From: Ichthyophis bannanicus
Taxonomy: Eukaryota > Chordata > Amphibia > Gymnophiona > Ichthyophiidae
Direction of reading: 5' to 3'
Assembly: GCA_033557465.1 (NCBI GenBank)
Contig: CM066036.1
Span: 720,081,828 to 720,145,827 of the forward strand
DNA length: 64,000 nucleotides
Below are positions 1 through 10,600 of the stretch, piece by piece. Position 1 is the first letter of the stretch. Every line of letters starts with the position of its first letter. The notes beneath the pieces were generated by a model that worked only from the letters and a program-made list of their open reading frames with translations, had not been told where the DNA came from and ran no database searches. Position numbers and translations under genes: made by a program.

Positions 1-455
1 CAAAAATTCAGTTTCTCTTATGCATTCTGATAGACTGAGGTAGGAGGGGTTGTTTGTGTCTATGGGGAGGGACAGTATAATGTTGTCGGCATAAATGTAA
101 TGATCAATGTTGAATTTCCTGAATATGTCTGTAATGAATTACAAATATAAGTTAAAAAGTAAGGCTGAGAGAGTCAAACCTTGTGGTATCCCTTGATCTT
201 GGGGGAACGTATCTGAAATTTCTTGGGCCATTTGGACATGCAGCTTACGGTTTGATATGTATGGCTTAAACCAATGAAAGACAGTACCTCCTATGCCAAT
301 TTCCCGATTAGTGTGTTATGATTGATGTTGTTGAATGCTGATGCTATATATATAAAGAAGAGAATGAATCCTCGCTTATGGCCATCTGTACCTCTGATGA
401 GGTGGTCCATTAGTGTTACCAGTAGGGTAATGGCAGCAGTCGTAGCAGTTTCTTT
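1..455 (-). pseudogene. L2-type LINE reverse transcriptase remnant
   Basis: Reading the minus strand gives, with interruptions, an RT segment. There is a domain like the usual '[11 protein letters not shown]' block (near 300-440), then GIPQG (around 180-195) and a degraded catalytic box YADN instead of YADD (around 75-100). The motif order matches non-LTR retrotransposon RT domains 3 to 5, and the style is that of the L2/CR1 group. Stops and a missing Asp show it is dead. Its left end lies outside the window, and the right end is not sharp. Confidence 0.6.
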
Positions 456-634
456 TTAATATATCCCAGAAGTATATTTGTGACATAATATTCCTAAATT
501 TAAAAGCCTTGATGCCTTCACATTAACCCGTTTGATGCCTTCATATTAACCCATCACATTAACCTGTTTTTTAGATAGTATAGCTTTTTCACTTTGTTCA
601 ATCAAGCTTACATAATTTGTGCCGGTTTTCCCAT

Positions 635-650
635 GGATGGTATTATTTTT
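635..650. repeat. Left target-site duplication of the L1-like element
   Basis: The 16 bases GGATGGTATTATTTTT recur exactly at 6069-6084, flanking the L1-like element on both sides. The T-rich end is typical of the sites cut by an L1 endonuclease. Confidence 0.85.
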
Positions 651-874
651 TTTTTTTTTAAATTCTTTATTTTCGTTTTATATCAACAAAGGAAAAGGAA
701 GACATACAGCTAAAAGACAGATACATAACGTGTAATACATACACCAAAGTAAACCCCTACCACCCCCCTCCCCCCTGCTTCTTCTCTAGAAAACTAAGCA
801 TTCCCGAAGCGGGCGTGTACTTACATTATTGTGTTACAAAACCTAACGGTGATCTAAAACATGATGAGTGCACA

Positions 875-3800
875 TTATACAGGCATGTTGGAGCAATGAG
901 CAGATTGTACATAATCATTAAGCATCTGCCATTTAGACAAGCGAGAGTGAGTTTGGACATGGGGAATAGCTCTCCGAGGTATCTGCTCATATTTACTATA
1001 TAAGCAGACGAGGTTCCACCATTCATTGACAGTAAGTCGAGAGCTATCCTTCCAATTCCTCGTGATTAAGCATATGGCTATACCCAGCATGAAATCAAGG
1101 AGAAAGCGACCCTTCTTAGGAAGAGAGGGGACCTCCGCCACGGAGCGGAGTCCCACGACCTTCCAAGAGAGAGGTTCGTGAAAGTGTAAGATGAATTGAA
1201 TACGACCCCAGACCCGCCCCCAATAGACCTGTAGTTGAGGACATTCATAAATAACATGAGCGAAGGTTCCCACAGCAGTATGGCAAGACCAACACAGGTC
1301 CCTAGCATTTGGGTTCCATTTGGCTATTTTTCTGGGGTATAAAAGCATCTGTGTGCAAAAAAGAAGAGAGTTTGGGTAACAGAGGCAGACCGGGAAACCC
1401 GCACTACATTGCTCCAGAAAACGCTCCATTGCACAGGGGTTAAAGTGGTTTGCAGTTCGCGCTCCCAGGCTTGTTGGGCTCTAAAAGTGGCCGTGTCTGT
1501 ACCCTGACATATTATTTTATAAAAGTTAGAGGCTACCCCATGTGTACTACTAATAGAGTGAACTATCTCTAATAGCCCATCCTCAGTAGGGGCAGAGGGC
1601 GGCATGATTCGAGCACTTTTGAGGCAGTGTTGAAGCTGCATCAATTGAAAGTAGTGTTTCGCTGGTAACGCAAATTCCTTTTGTAAATCAGAAAAGGTTT
1701 TCCAACGAGCTGCAGAGAAAAGCTGTTGGGGTGTCCAGATCCCCCTGGAGTACCAGGGTTTCCAGGCTATTGGTTCTATATAGGACTTGAATTCTGGGGT
1801 TATTCCAGAGCGGGAGTCCGTCCTGAGGACATACATTCGGGCCCAGTGATAGAATGAGAGTGTTAAAGGCCGCAAGAGTATCGACAATCATTGGTGGATG
1901 GCGGGTGTCTACTTGATAGGACATACCAGGGAGATGGGTCAACGAAATTGGGCTACTAAGCTCCTCTTCTATGTCAAGCCAAACTGGTCTGCTGTCTGTT
2001 GAGGCATCTAGCCATCGGGCACCTTGCTTAAGTAGGAAGGCTTGATGATATCTAAGAAAATCAGGAAATCTGGTACCCCCTCGTTCCTTTGCAGACTGCA
2101 GTTTATGTTTAGCTATCCTTGGTGGCTTGCCCTGCAAGAGATAACGGACGAGAAGGCCCTCAATATCTTTATAAGTATGTAACGGAAGAAAGCATGGCAG
2201 CATTTCTAAAATGTAGTTCACTTTGGGGACTATCATCATTTTCACAGTTTTTAAGTGGCCCCACCATGTGAGAGATAAGGGAGACCAACGATTTGTGAGT
2301 TCAAGGACTTTGGAGACTACCTCTTTGGCATTAAAACTGATAGTGTCTTCTAAAGGAGAACAGTAATGGACCCCGAGATACTTCACCATGCGGGATTGCC
2401 AAGGAAGGGAAAGGCCTGCATGTCAGCCTCATGTACCCAGCGGTTCAGTGGGAATGCTACAGATTTGGTCCAGTTAATTTTATAGCCCGATAATTGTGAG
2501 TATCCGTCAATCAGATCCAAGACCGCCGGAACCGAATCGAGGGATACGAAGAGCATAAGGTCATCTGCATATGCAGAGAGTTTAATCTCCCTATGACTAA
2601 AGGGGACACCTCGAATACGTGCAGACTGTCTAATAAGGAGGGCTAGGGGTTCAAGAGCGAGATCAAAGAGCATTGGTGATAGGGGGCAACCTTGACGCGT
2701 GCCTCTTTGGAGGTTAAATGGCTGAGATTTGATGGCGTTTACACAAATACTGGCGACGGGTTGAGTATACATGACTTGGAGATATCGAGGAAGCCCTCTC
2801 CAAAGCCATACCATCGGAGAACTGCAAATAAGAAGGGCCATTCTAGACGATCAAAGGCTTTTTCGGCATCCAGGGAAAGACCCACCCATGGATGGTCGAG
2901 ATTGGCAGCACTGGATAGCACATGGCACAAGGTCCGAGCATTGTCAGCAGTTGATCTGCCGGGTATAAAACCGCATTGGTCGGGGTGAATAAGAGTAGCC
3001 ATCATGTCAGATAGCCAGGTGGCCAAGATCGTTGCGAAGATCTTATAATCGGCATTAAGTAGGGAGATTGGACGGTAGTTGGCGGTCAGTAGCGGGTCTC
3101 TGCCTTCTTTCTCAAATACAACCACATTAGCTGCAGAAAAGGATCCCAAAGAGGATGTATCTACCGCAAGGGCAGTAAAATAGAGTTTTAAATAGGGAAC
3201 TAAATCTGCACTGAACGTTCTGTAGAATTCGGTCGGGAGACCATCGGGCCCTGCGGCACGGCCCGAGGCTGTTCGTTTTAGGGCAGATTGGATCTCTGAA
3301 GTAGAGAAGGGTTCATCCATCGCATCCCTATCATCTTCAGAGAGGGTCGGCCGCTGAATGCCAGAAAGCAATCGCTCGAATGTCTCTGACGAGAATTCAC
3401 ATTCAGATTGATATAGGCGGGTATAGAAATCCCGAAAGAGCTCTACAATGTCGGAGTCTGTGGTCACTATGCCCCCTCCTGTGGAGCTCGAAGGGCCGCT
3501 ACGCGTTTGGCTTCTTTTTGACCTTTCAAGGCGTTGGCTAAGAGTCGACCGGCTCGGTTATTTTCACGATAATATGTCCCTCGCTGAAGCTCAATACTCT
3601 TAGAAGCTGCAGTTGAGAGGATTGAATTATATTGAAAACGGAGACGCTGTAATCGAATTAATACACATGGGTCAGTACGTGAAGTTAGAACTCGTTCGCC
3701 AGCTTTTATTTGTTGGTCTAGTATGAGCAGCTGCTGTTTGCGTTGTTTCCACAGGCGGATTTGATAGCTAGTGATCGTTGCCCGAATGGCCGCTTTAAAG

Positions 3801-4666
3801 CCCTCCCACCAAGCCCAATTCGCAGTATCTTGGGGTAGATTAAAATGGAAATAATCCTGTATGGCTGCTCGAATTTCTGACTGGAACTCTGGCTGAGTTA
3901 ACAGGGCTCTATCAAAGAACCAGGCTCCCGAGTTCCCCTGGGGTGCAGTAGTGTGTAATTGAAAGGAAATGGCAGCATGATCTGAAATATGCTGGGAGTG
4001 AATCTTTGCAGTGTCCACCTGAGGAACTAACAGTTTTGAGATTAGAAAGAAGTCTATGCGAGACTGAGATTTACGAGGGGAGGAGAAGAAGGTGAAGTCA
4101 AGCTCATTGGGGTGTAGTAGTAACCTCCATAGATCAACTAAAGCAAGATCCTTGATCAGGGAGGTAAGCGTGGCGTGACTCTTGGGGGGACCACTCGTCC
4201 TAGGCGGCTGTTTGTCAATCAGGGGATCAAGGACTAGATTGAAATCCCCCCCAATGATCAATGAAGTATTAGCAGAAGCCTGCGCAACCTGAGCAATGGT
4301 AGCAAAAAAGGCAGGGTCATCAACATTAGGAGCGTAAAGGCATATACATGTAACTTCAAGGCTACCTATCTTGAGGTGAACTCTAGACCATCTACCTTCT
4401 GTATCTGAGCTAGTCGCAATAATAGTAGCATGCAAAGATTTCCTAACCAGTATGGCAACCCCACATTTCTTAGAAACGGCTGGGGAATAGGCGGCCACCA
4501 TGTAAGGTTTAATATTGAGTTTAAGAGTTTCCTTCGAATTTAAATGCGTTTCTTGGAGAAAAATCAGATCCGCTGCTTCCTGACTGAGGTAGCTTAGGAT
4601 TTTCTTCCGTTTTATCGGATTATTGATTCCTTTTACGTTCAATGAGAAAATCTTACATGGTGCCAT
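875..4666 (-). pseudogene. L1-like ORF2: endonuclease, reverse transcriptase, C-terminal Cys/His domain
   Basis: It starts at ATG 4664-4666. The AP-type endonuclease (3467-4666) keeps LNVKGIN, LQETHL, GGDFN, RIDFF and SDH, so its catalytic residues look intact. The RT follows in pieces: NYRPISLLNADYK, GFIPGRST and LDAEKAFDRLEW in 2739-3467; RQGCPLSP and the catalytic box YADD in 2383-2841; KYLGV and the thumb in 1688-2389; the C-terminal domain with CWSC and a later H/C pair in 875-1429. The reading frame changes at about 3467, 2740-2840, 2385, 1690-1890 and 1325-1430. The first break is next to a run of G at about 3471-3475 and looks like loss of one base. ORF2p normally nicks target DNA and primes reverse transcription there; this copy is dead. 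Confidence 0.85.
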
Positions 4667-5086
4667 CAGTCGGTAATAGACATTTTAGGTAAGGGCGCCT
4701 GATAACATAACATAAGCAGAATCTGTACAACAATGTCATAATCACCGAGTATTCTGGCTAATACACCCCATATTGAAAAGTATGTACCAACGTATCTTAG
4801 AGAAGAAGCAAAACCCCCAAAGAATATGGCGACCATATGTCTGCGGGAGGAGGCCCTAGAGAGGAAATAGAAAGACATCTAAAAAAAAAGAAAAGAAACA
4901 CCAGAGTCCATAATTAACACTGTCTCTGATACTCATCGAGGCTACTGTGGGTAGATGGAGTCGGGTCACAGATACCATCAAGAGTAAGGCAACAGACTGC
5001 CCACGCCAGACTCTTTGCTAGGCTGCGGCAGATCCAATATGGCAGGTACAGCGGATATGAGGAGACTTGCAGGAATATTCTGGAAG

Positions 5087-5944
5087 TCAGCGCATCAAGT
5101 CGGCTTTTTTGGAATCCAAAAACTCCGCTAGTAGATCAGGGTCCTCAAATGTTCTTGTCTGATTGTGAAGCGTGACTCGGAGCTTGGCCGGGTACATCAG
5201 GCCATAGCGTGCTTGTAGTTGTTGAAGCCTCGGCCGGAATTCCAGAAAGCGCTTTCGGCGGTCGACCGTGGGTTTAGCCAAGTCGGGATAGAAGGAGATC
5301 TTGTGGCTCTCAAACTCCATATGGCCCTTTGTCCGAGAGGCACTTAGAATTTGCTCCACGTGTTGATATCTCAAAAGTCGAAAAATGATAGGCCGCGGGG
5401 TCTTCCTGTTGAGCGCTATGCTTGTGGGTACACGATGAGCGCGATCAATCTCCAAATCCTTGGTAAAGGTGATTTGGAGCAGGGAAGGGAGGATTTTGCA
5501 TAAAAACTCTTTCATGTCTCCCGATTCCGCTCCCTCCGGTATGCCCACGAGTCGTATGTTGTTGCGGCGCGCTCTATTATTGCCATCTTCCACCTCTTTC
5601 TGCAAGGCCCGCACCTGGCGTTCAACTTTGTCGAGTTTGGACAACCGGGCCGCATGGGAGTCCAAGATGCTCTCCATTTTGTCCTGACGCGAAGAAAGCC
5701 CTTCTAGCTTGCTTTGCAGCACACCAAAATCTTCCCGCAGCGCTCGGAGTGCTTCACCGTTTGCCTGCACGAGGTTTTTGACCCCTCTAATCTCTACGAG
5801 GATTTCCTGCTGCATTTCGGGGCCCTCGCACAAGGCCGGCCCCTTCTGCGGGGACGGAGGTTCAGTTTTGGAACGTTTGCCGTGAGAAGCCGCTGGAGAT
5901 CCAAATTCCAGGCGCGTTGGGTTTGGTCCCCGCCATCTCACCAA
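5087..5944 (-). CDS. L1-like ORF1 protein (RNA-binding chaperone)
   Basis: The open frame is 285 codons. It has a basic, Pro-rich N-terminus, a long heptad-rich coiled coil (residues about 45-120), then NNIRLVGIPEG at about 130-140, the start of the RRM-like domain. A C-terminal domain follows, with FRPRLQQLQ and YPAKLRVTL. This is the usual architecture of L1 ORF1p, which trimerises and coats the element RNA. The frame opens at a TTG. The first ATG in this frame is near 5815, while another ATG at 5934-5936 lies in a second frame that soon stops, so a small indel probably damaged the N-terminus. It lies upstream of ORF2 on the same strand, separated by about 420 bp. Confidence 0.75.
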   Translation of the reverse strand: MVRWRGPNPTRLEFGSPAASHGKRSKTEPPSPQKGPALCEGPEMQQEILVEIRGVKNLVQANGEALRALREDFGVLQSKLEGLSSRQDKMESILDSHAARLSKLDKVERQVRALQKEVEDGNNRARRNNIRLVGIPEGAESGDMKEFLCKILPSLLQITFTKDLEIDRAHRVPTSIALNRKTPRPIIFRLLRYQHVEQILSASRTKGHMEFESHKISFYPDLAKPTVDRRKRFLEFRPRLQQLQARYGLMYPAKLRVTLHNQTRTFEDPDLLAEFLDSKKADLMR

Positions 5945-6068
5945 TGTGCCCCGGCAAGATCAGAGTAGAAGTTCCAAGTATGTGAGGTGTTAATTCAGGA
6001 TTCTGAGTAGGCCTCTCGGGAGCCTCAGCGTTATGCGACCATCCCGCTGGACATCAGGCTCCGCCCCC

Positions 6069-6084
6069 GGATGGTATTATTTTT
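6069..6084. repeat. Right target-site duplication of the L1-like element
   Basis: Exact 16-base copy of 635-650. It directly abuts the GC-rich 5' end of the element. Confidence 0.85.
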
Positions 6085-7282
6085 GAGTTTGGTCTAACTA
6101 CTTCAGATGGCTACAAGTTTCTTACTTATGTTCATTAATATTCAATGGAACAATACACTTCTTATTCTGATAGTATTTATTTAAATGTCAAACTTTTCGT
6201 CAATTGATTTATTTTGACATTTGCTTATATGTCAACAATTATTTTGTTATATAGGTGAATTTGTGTATTTTGAGCTGCTTTTCTACAGTTGGTAGGAGTT
6301 ACATTTTATTATTTCATCTACTCATTCTGCTCGACATTCATATTTTTTTCTTAATGAAACCCCAATATGGTTTCCATAGCGCTTTTTCACTTTTCCAACC
6401 ACTTTTTAACATTAATCAAAAATAACACGTTCATTTTGAGTATCATTATCACTCTCTGCAAAAACAGATTCCCAACATTGCAAACAGTAAGGTAACCACA
6501 TTTTTGTGGTGTTTGGGTCGTTTTTCCCACGTTCATACATATACATTCAATGATTTTAAAGACTAACCTTTATGTCTGAAAGCACTTATGGACATGTGAT
6601 ATTTATTTACTATATTTATAACATTCTTAGTTGTTCACTTTACTTTCTCGAAACAAGCGGCAGCAGCCCATATGCAATCAGACAACGGCCAGCCTTTAAC
6701 TAGCTAAATGCACACATCTATCCACCTAGTTTGCGGGTCCCTCTCTAGACACAAGAAATTGTTGCTCCGGCTCAAAGAACACAAACTGTAGACTGCTAAG
6801 AAATCAAACATTTGCAAAGAAATAGAACTTTCATAGATACGTCGATTGTTACCGCCTTAGACCTTAGGGCCAGCAACTCCCAGCGCTTCTTCTGTGTATC
6901 TCTAGAAACATCTGGATAAACATATCTTAGAACTAAAGAATTCAGCAGAGATATTGTGAAAAAACAAATGTAAGACAGCATTTCCGTCTGACTCAAAAGC
7001 AAAGCATATCACCAGCGTTGTTCTTTCTGTAACCACCTCTAATGATGACTCCAGGAAGGCAGTTAAACTCCCCACATCAGAGGAATGAGCCAAACCAGTT
7101 TCTCCCTCAGACCACCAACCCCTGTGATGTGGGGTTTCCCTTTTTGTGTGATTGGTTCTGCTTTGTATGGGCGGTCCTATAATTGGCCTATTGGTGACTT
7201 GATTTCCCTGACGTCATCCGCCGAGGATTCGGCATTTTTTGGGTTATTGGAACAGACGGACACACTATTTGCTCATTGAGGA
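6085..7282. other. Intergenic, AT-rich; no gene seen
   Basis: No frame with recognisable motifs was found. Two ATTGG (inverted CCAAT) motifs lie at about 7145-7200, just upstream of the hammerhead-like remnant, in a segment rather like a promoter or element 5' end. Their role is unknown. Confidence 0.4.
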
Positions 7283-7325
7283 CACTTGAAGCAGAAGCTT
7301 GTCGCTTCGAAACGTGCACGTCGTG
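7283..7325 (+). ncRNA. Degenerate hammerhead-like ribozyme motif (Penelope-type remnant)
   Basis: A stem GAAGC-TTGTC-GCTTC is followed directly by GAAAC, then GTGCACGTCGTG. The layout (CTGANGA-like segment, short stem II, GAAAC) resembles the type I hammerhead ribozymes carried by vertebrate Penelope-like elements. The 5' core reads CTTGAAGCA instead of CTGANGA, so it is mutated and probably inactive. The following AATAAATACTTGTTGG stretch (about 7370-7390) also looks like an element terminus. No Penelope RT or GIY-YIG frame is seen nearby. Confidence 0.4.
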
Positions 7326-7739
7326 TAATTGAGCAAGATAAGTGTGGACTTGTTTGAAGTTTGAAGTTTCAGAATAAATACTTGTTGGATAAAGAACAAA
7401 GGAAAATAAATTTAAAAAGGGGCATGTACGGCATAAGATGTAGAGGGGTTTCCTCTTCGCCTTGTGGTTTATGCCCGACAAAAATTTGGTGATGATTGTG
7501 GTTGGGGATTAGCAGTATTCTTTTTGATTTTGTATCTTTTGAATACTAGCGATATTGGGAATTTCTTGATTGAACATACATGTGTGTGGCATTACTAGTA
7601 TGAGAATCCCTGCTAACTGCAGGGGACATGTGCATCCATACTCCTGTAGTTAACGCAGACAAGCCACACAGTACTGCAGAGACTGGGCTGCAGGTGCAGA
7701 GCTGAAAAGGGAGAGAGGAGGCACTCTGGCTTAAACTAG

Positions 7740-10055
7740 AAAGAGGGAAAGAGAAATCTGGACTTGGTGCTTACCAATGGTGAAAGTGTTTCTGATGTTA
7801 TAGTGGGAGATCATTTTGCATCCAGTGATCACCAGATGGTGTGGTTCAGTATTAGGACTAGGACTGTTAGAATTCATTCAAAAGCAAGGGTCTTAGAATT
7901 TAGGGAAACTAACTTTGCCAAGATGGGCCAATACCTCAGGTAGTCATTAGAGGGATGGGAACAGCTGGGGGATGTAGAAAAATAGTGGGCAAAACTGAAA
8001 GGGGATATTTTAAGGGCAACCAAACTTTTTTGTTAAAATGGTAAATAAAGTTAAAAGGAAAAAGAGACCGCTATGGTTTTCGAAAGAAGTAGCTGAAAAG
8101 GTGAAGAAAAAGAGGGAGGACTTCATGAAATACAAGAGATCACAGAGAGAGGAAGACAGGCATCTATATTTGGAAAAATAGAAGCTAGCAAAGTTGTCAG
8201 GAAAACAAAGATTCAAAAAGAGGAGGAAATAGCCAATGCAATAAAATGGGGGGTGGGGGGGGGGGAATAAGACATTTTTCAGATATGTTAGTGAGAAGAG
8301 GAAGGTCAAAAGTGGTATTGTCAGACTCAAGGGTGAAAGGGGAGAATATATAGAAGCTGATGAGGATAAAGCAGAATTGCTTAAGAAATATTTCTGTTCA
8401 CAGATGAAGAACCAGGAACAGGACCTCAGAAAACACCCGCAATCAGGAACAGAAGTGAGGGGCATCATGAACAATTTTCAGAAGACTGTGCTTGTGAGAA
8501 ACTAGCTCAACTTAAAGTAGACAAAGTGATGGGACCGGATGGGTTACACCCTACAATACTGAGGGAACTTTGGGACGTTCTAGCAGCTCCACTGACTGAA
8601 CTTTTCACTGCCTCTTTGGAGTCGGAGTGGTGCCAAAGGACTGGAGAGAGGCTCATGTGGTGCCTTTACACAAAAGCAGAAGTAAGGATTTGGTTGAAAA
8701 CTACAGGCCGATTAGTTTTACTTTGGTGGTGAGTAAATTATTGGAAACGCTGCTGAAAGAGAAAATACTGAGGTTTCTGGAGTCCAGCGGATTACAGGAT
8801 CCGAGGCAGCATGGATTCACCAGGGGCAGGTCTTGTCAGACAAATCTGATTGATTTCTTTGTCTGGGTGACCAGGGAGTTAGACCGAGGGAGAGCCCTAG
8901 ATGTGGTGTATATAGATTTCAGTAAAGCCTTTGACACCGTCCCTCACAGGTGACTTATAAACAAACTGAGCACTCTAGGGATGGGCCCTAAAGTTACTGA
9001 TTGGGTTAGAAATTGGTTGAGTGGGAGGCTACAAAGAGTACAGGTAAATGGAGCTCACTCTAAGGAAGTTAACAGTGGTGTGCCCCAGGGATCTGTCCTT
9101 GGTCCGATTCTTTTCAACATCTTTGTTAGTGATATAGCGGAAGGGCTGACGCATAAGGTTTACCTCTTTGCGCATACCAAAATCTGCAATAGAGTAGACA
9201 CCCAGGAAGGTGTAGATAACATGAGGAGGGATCTAGCTAAGCTTGAAGAATGGTCTAGAATTTGGCAGCTGGGATTTAATGTTAAAAAATGCAAGGTCAT
9301 GCATTTGGGCTGCAGCAATCCAAGGGAGCAATATAGTACAGGAGGTGAAGTACTTTTGCCCACTAAAGAAGAGTGGGACCTCGGAGTGGTTGTGTCTGAT
9401 GATATTAAAGTAGCTAAACAGGTAAAAAGGTGACAGCAAAAGCTAGAAGGATGCTTGGGTGCAAAGGGAGAGGAATGGCTAGCAGAAAAAAGGAGGTGAT
9501 AGTGCCTCTGTATAAGTCTTTGGTGCGACCTCATTTGGAGTATTGTGTGCAATTCTGTAGACCGCACCTTCAAAAGAATATAAACAGGATGGAGTCAGTA
9601 CAGAGGGTGGCTACTAAAATGGTTAGTGGTCTTCATTATAAAGCATATGAGGACAGACTTAAGGATCTTAATATGTACAACTTAGAGGAAAGGCGGGATA
9701 GACGTGATATGATTGAGACGTTTAAATACCTCTGTGGCATAAATGCACATGGAGAGAGCCTCTTTCGATTGAAAGCAAGCTCTGCTTCGAGGCTTCATGG
9801 GATGAGGGTGAAAGGGGATAGATTCAGTAGTGATATGCGGAAATATTTCTTTACTGAAAGAGTGGTGGATCCGTGGAATAGTTTCCCAGTGGAGGTGGTA
9901 GAGATGAGGACAGTATCTGAATTCAAAAAAATCATGGGACAAACACAGAGGATCTCTAAAGGAAAATAGGAGATTGTTATAGTTGTTAATATGGAAGGGC
10001 AGACTAGATGGGCCATGTGGTCTTTTTCTGTCATAATTTTTCTATATTTCTAAAT
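7740..10055 (+). mobile_element. CR1 LINE, family B, 5'-truncated copy
   Basis: A plus-strand CR1 copy beginning in the last part of the endonuclease domain and reaching the 3' end of the family. The 3' UTR ends with a segment like GATGGGCCATGTGGTC (about 10005-10025) followed by a T-rich tail, which is typical of CR1 3' ends. A second copy of the same family lies on the minus strand at 24110-29195 and aligns by eye along its whole length. The 5' boundary is approximate because the endonuclease frame is poor before 7745. Confidence 0.85.
7745..9969 (+). pseudogene. CR1-B ORF2 remnant (endonuclease end and reverse transcriptase)
   Basis: The endonuclease tail reads LDLVLTNGE, then VGDHF and SSDHQMV (7750-7845). 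The RT includes GPDGLHPTILREL (8530-8570), YRPISF (8700-8720), GFTRGRSCQTNL (8815-8850), YIDFSKAFDTVPH (8910-8950) and GVPQGSVLGPILFNIF (9080-9125). The thumb/C-terminal segment [12 protein letters not shown] (9520-9555) is followed by WNSFP (9875-9890). The catalytic FADD box reads FAHT (about 9168-9180), so both key Asp residues are gone. A stop at 8951-8953, a frame change near 9430 and damage around 8000-8600 confirm a dead copy. CR1 ORF2 normally does target-primed reverse transcription. Confidence 0.85.
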
Positions 10056-10419
10056 AGCATTAGTTGCTCCTGTGCTACCGATACCTAGCATGGTCAATAT
10101 TGGCCACTGATGACCAAGCTAGCCACGGCAGGCTAGAAATGCATGTTGGGAATTCCCTGTCCCACTGAGCCCCCACTACAACATGCACTACCAGTATAGC
10201 ATGGGAATTTTAGCTTAGGGGTTCTGAGTTACTTTTTAGTATGGCACTGAAACCACAAGCTGCCCCACACTACCCTGGTAGCGTGGTTTAGTAGACATGC
10301 ATCTTAGTGCTTTCAGTTCACAAAATTTTATGTGCATGAAAAATGAATACTAAATTTATTTGACATGTATAAAATCTCTTAATCAACATGCATAAAGTTG
10401 GTTTATGTTTTGCTCACAC
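10056..10419. other. Intergenic, no gene seen
   Basis: Moderately AT-rich sequence with words such as TTTAGTAGACATGC (about 10290) that recall the 'TTTACTAA' foldback elements found later, but without a second arm I could match. Confidence 0.3.
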
Positions 10420-10600
10420 CTTTCCAGTAATAGTTCAAGGTGAGTTACACTTAGGTATTTTCCCCAGAGGGCTAACTTCTAGGTCTGAAATTGAGGGGAA
10501 GGTAATATGTCCAACGCCACAAGGAGTTTTGGTGAGATTTGAACTCTTGTCTCTATGCCTTTGCTGCCACTGTGCTAATCACTAGACTATTCCTCCATGC
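10420..10600 (-). mobile_element. tRNA-derived SINE fragment
   Basis: On the minus strand the head reads TAGTCTAGTGATTAG (RNA polymerase III box A-like, about 10575-10590). It is followed by GAGTTCAAATCTC (box B-like, about 10537-10549), the normal spacing of a tRNA-derived SINE head. A short tRNA-unrelated body follows to about 10420. Too diverged and tailless to be a tRNA gene. Confidence 0.55.

Larger units (their letters stand above)
651..6068 (-). mobile_element. Full-length L1/Tx1-like non-LTR retrotransposon
   Basis: This is a 5.4-kb element on the minus strand. A GC-rich 5' end near 6068 is followed by ORF1 (5087-5944), a 0.4-kb spacer, ORF2 (endonuclease, RT and C-terminal Cys/His domain, 875-4666) and a 3' UTR. 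The 3' UTR ends in an A-tail, seen as the T run at 641-659. It is bounded by a 16-bp target duplication, so the insertion is complete and not 5'-truncated. ORF2 carries several frameshifts, so this copy cannot move by itself. The family is L1-like by its coiled-coil ORF1 and AP-type endonuclease; the exact clade (L1 versus Tx1) is not settled by eye. Confidence 0.9.

Noticed and set aside
4666..4878. 70-codon ORF between ORF1 and ORF2 of the L1-like element
   Set aside because: It lies in the inter-ORF spacer and shows no motif.
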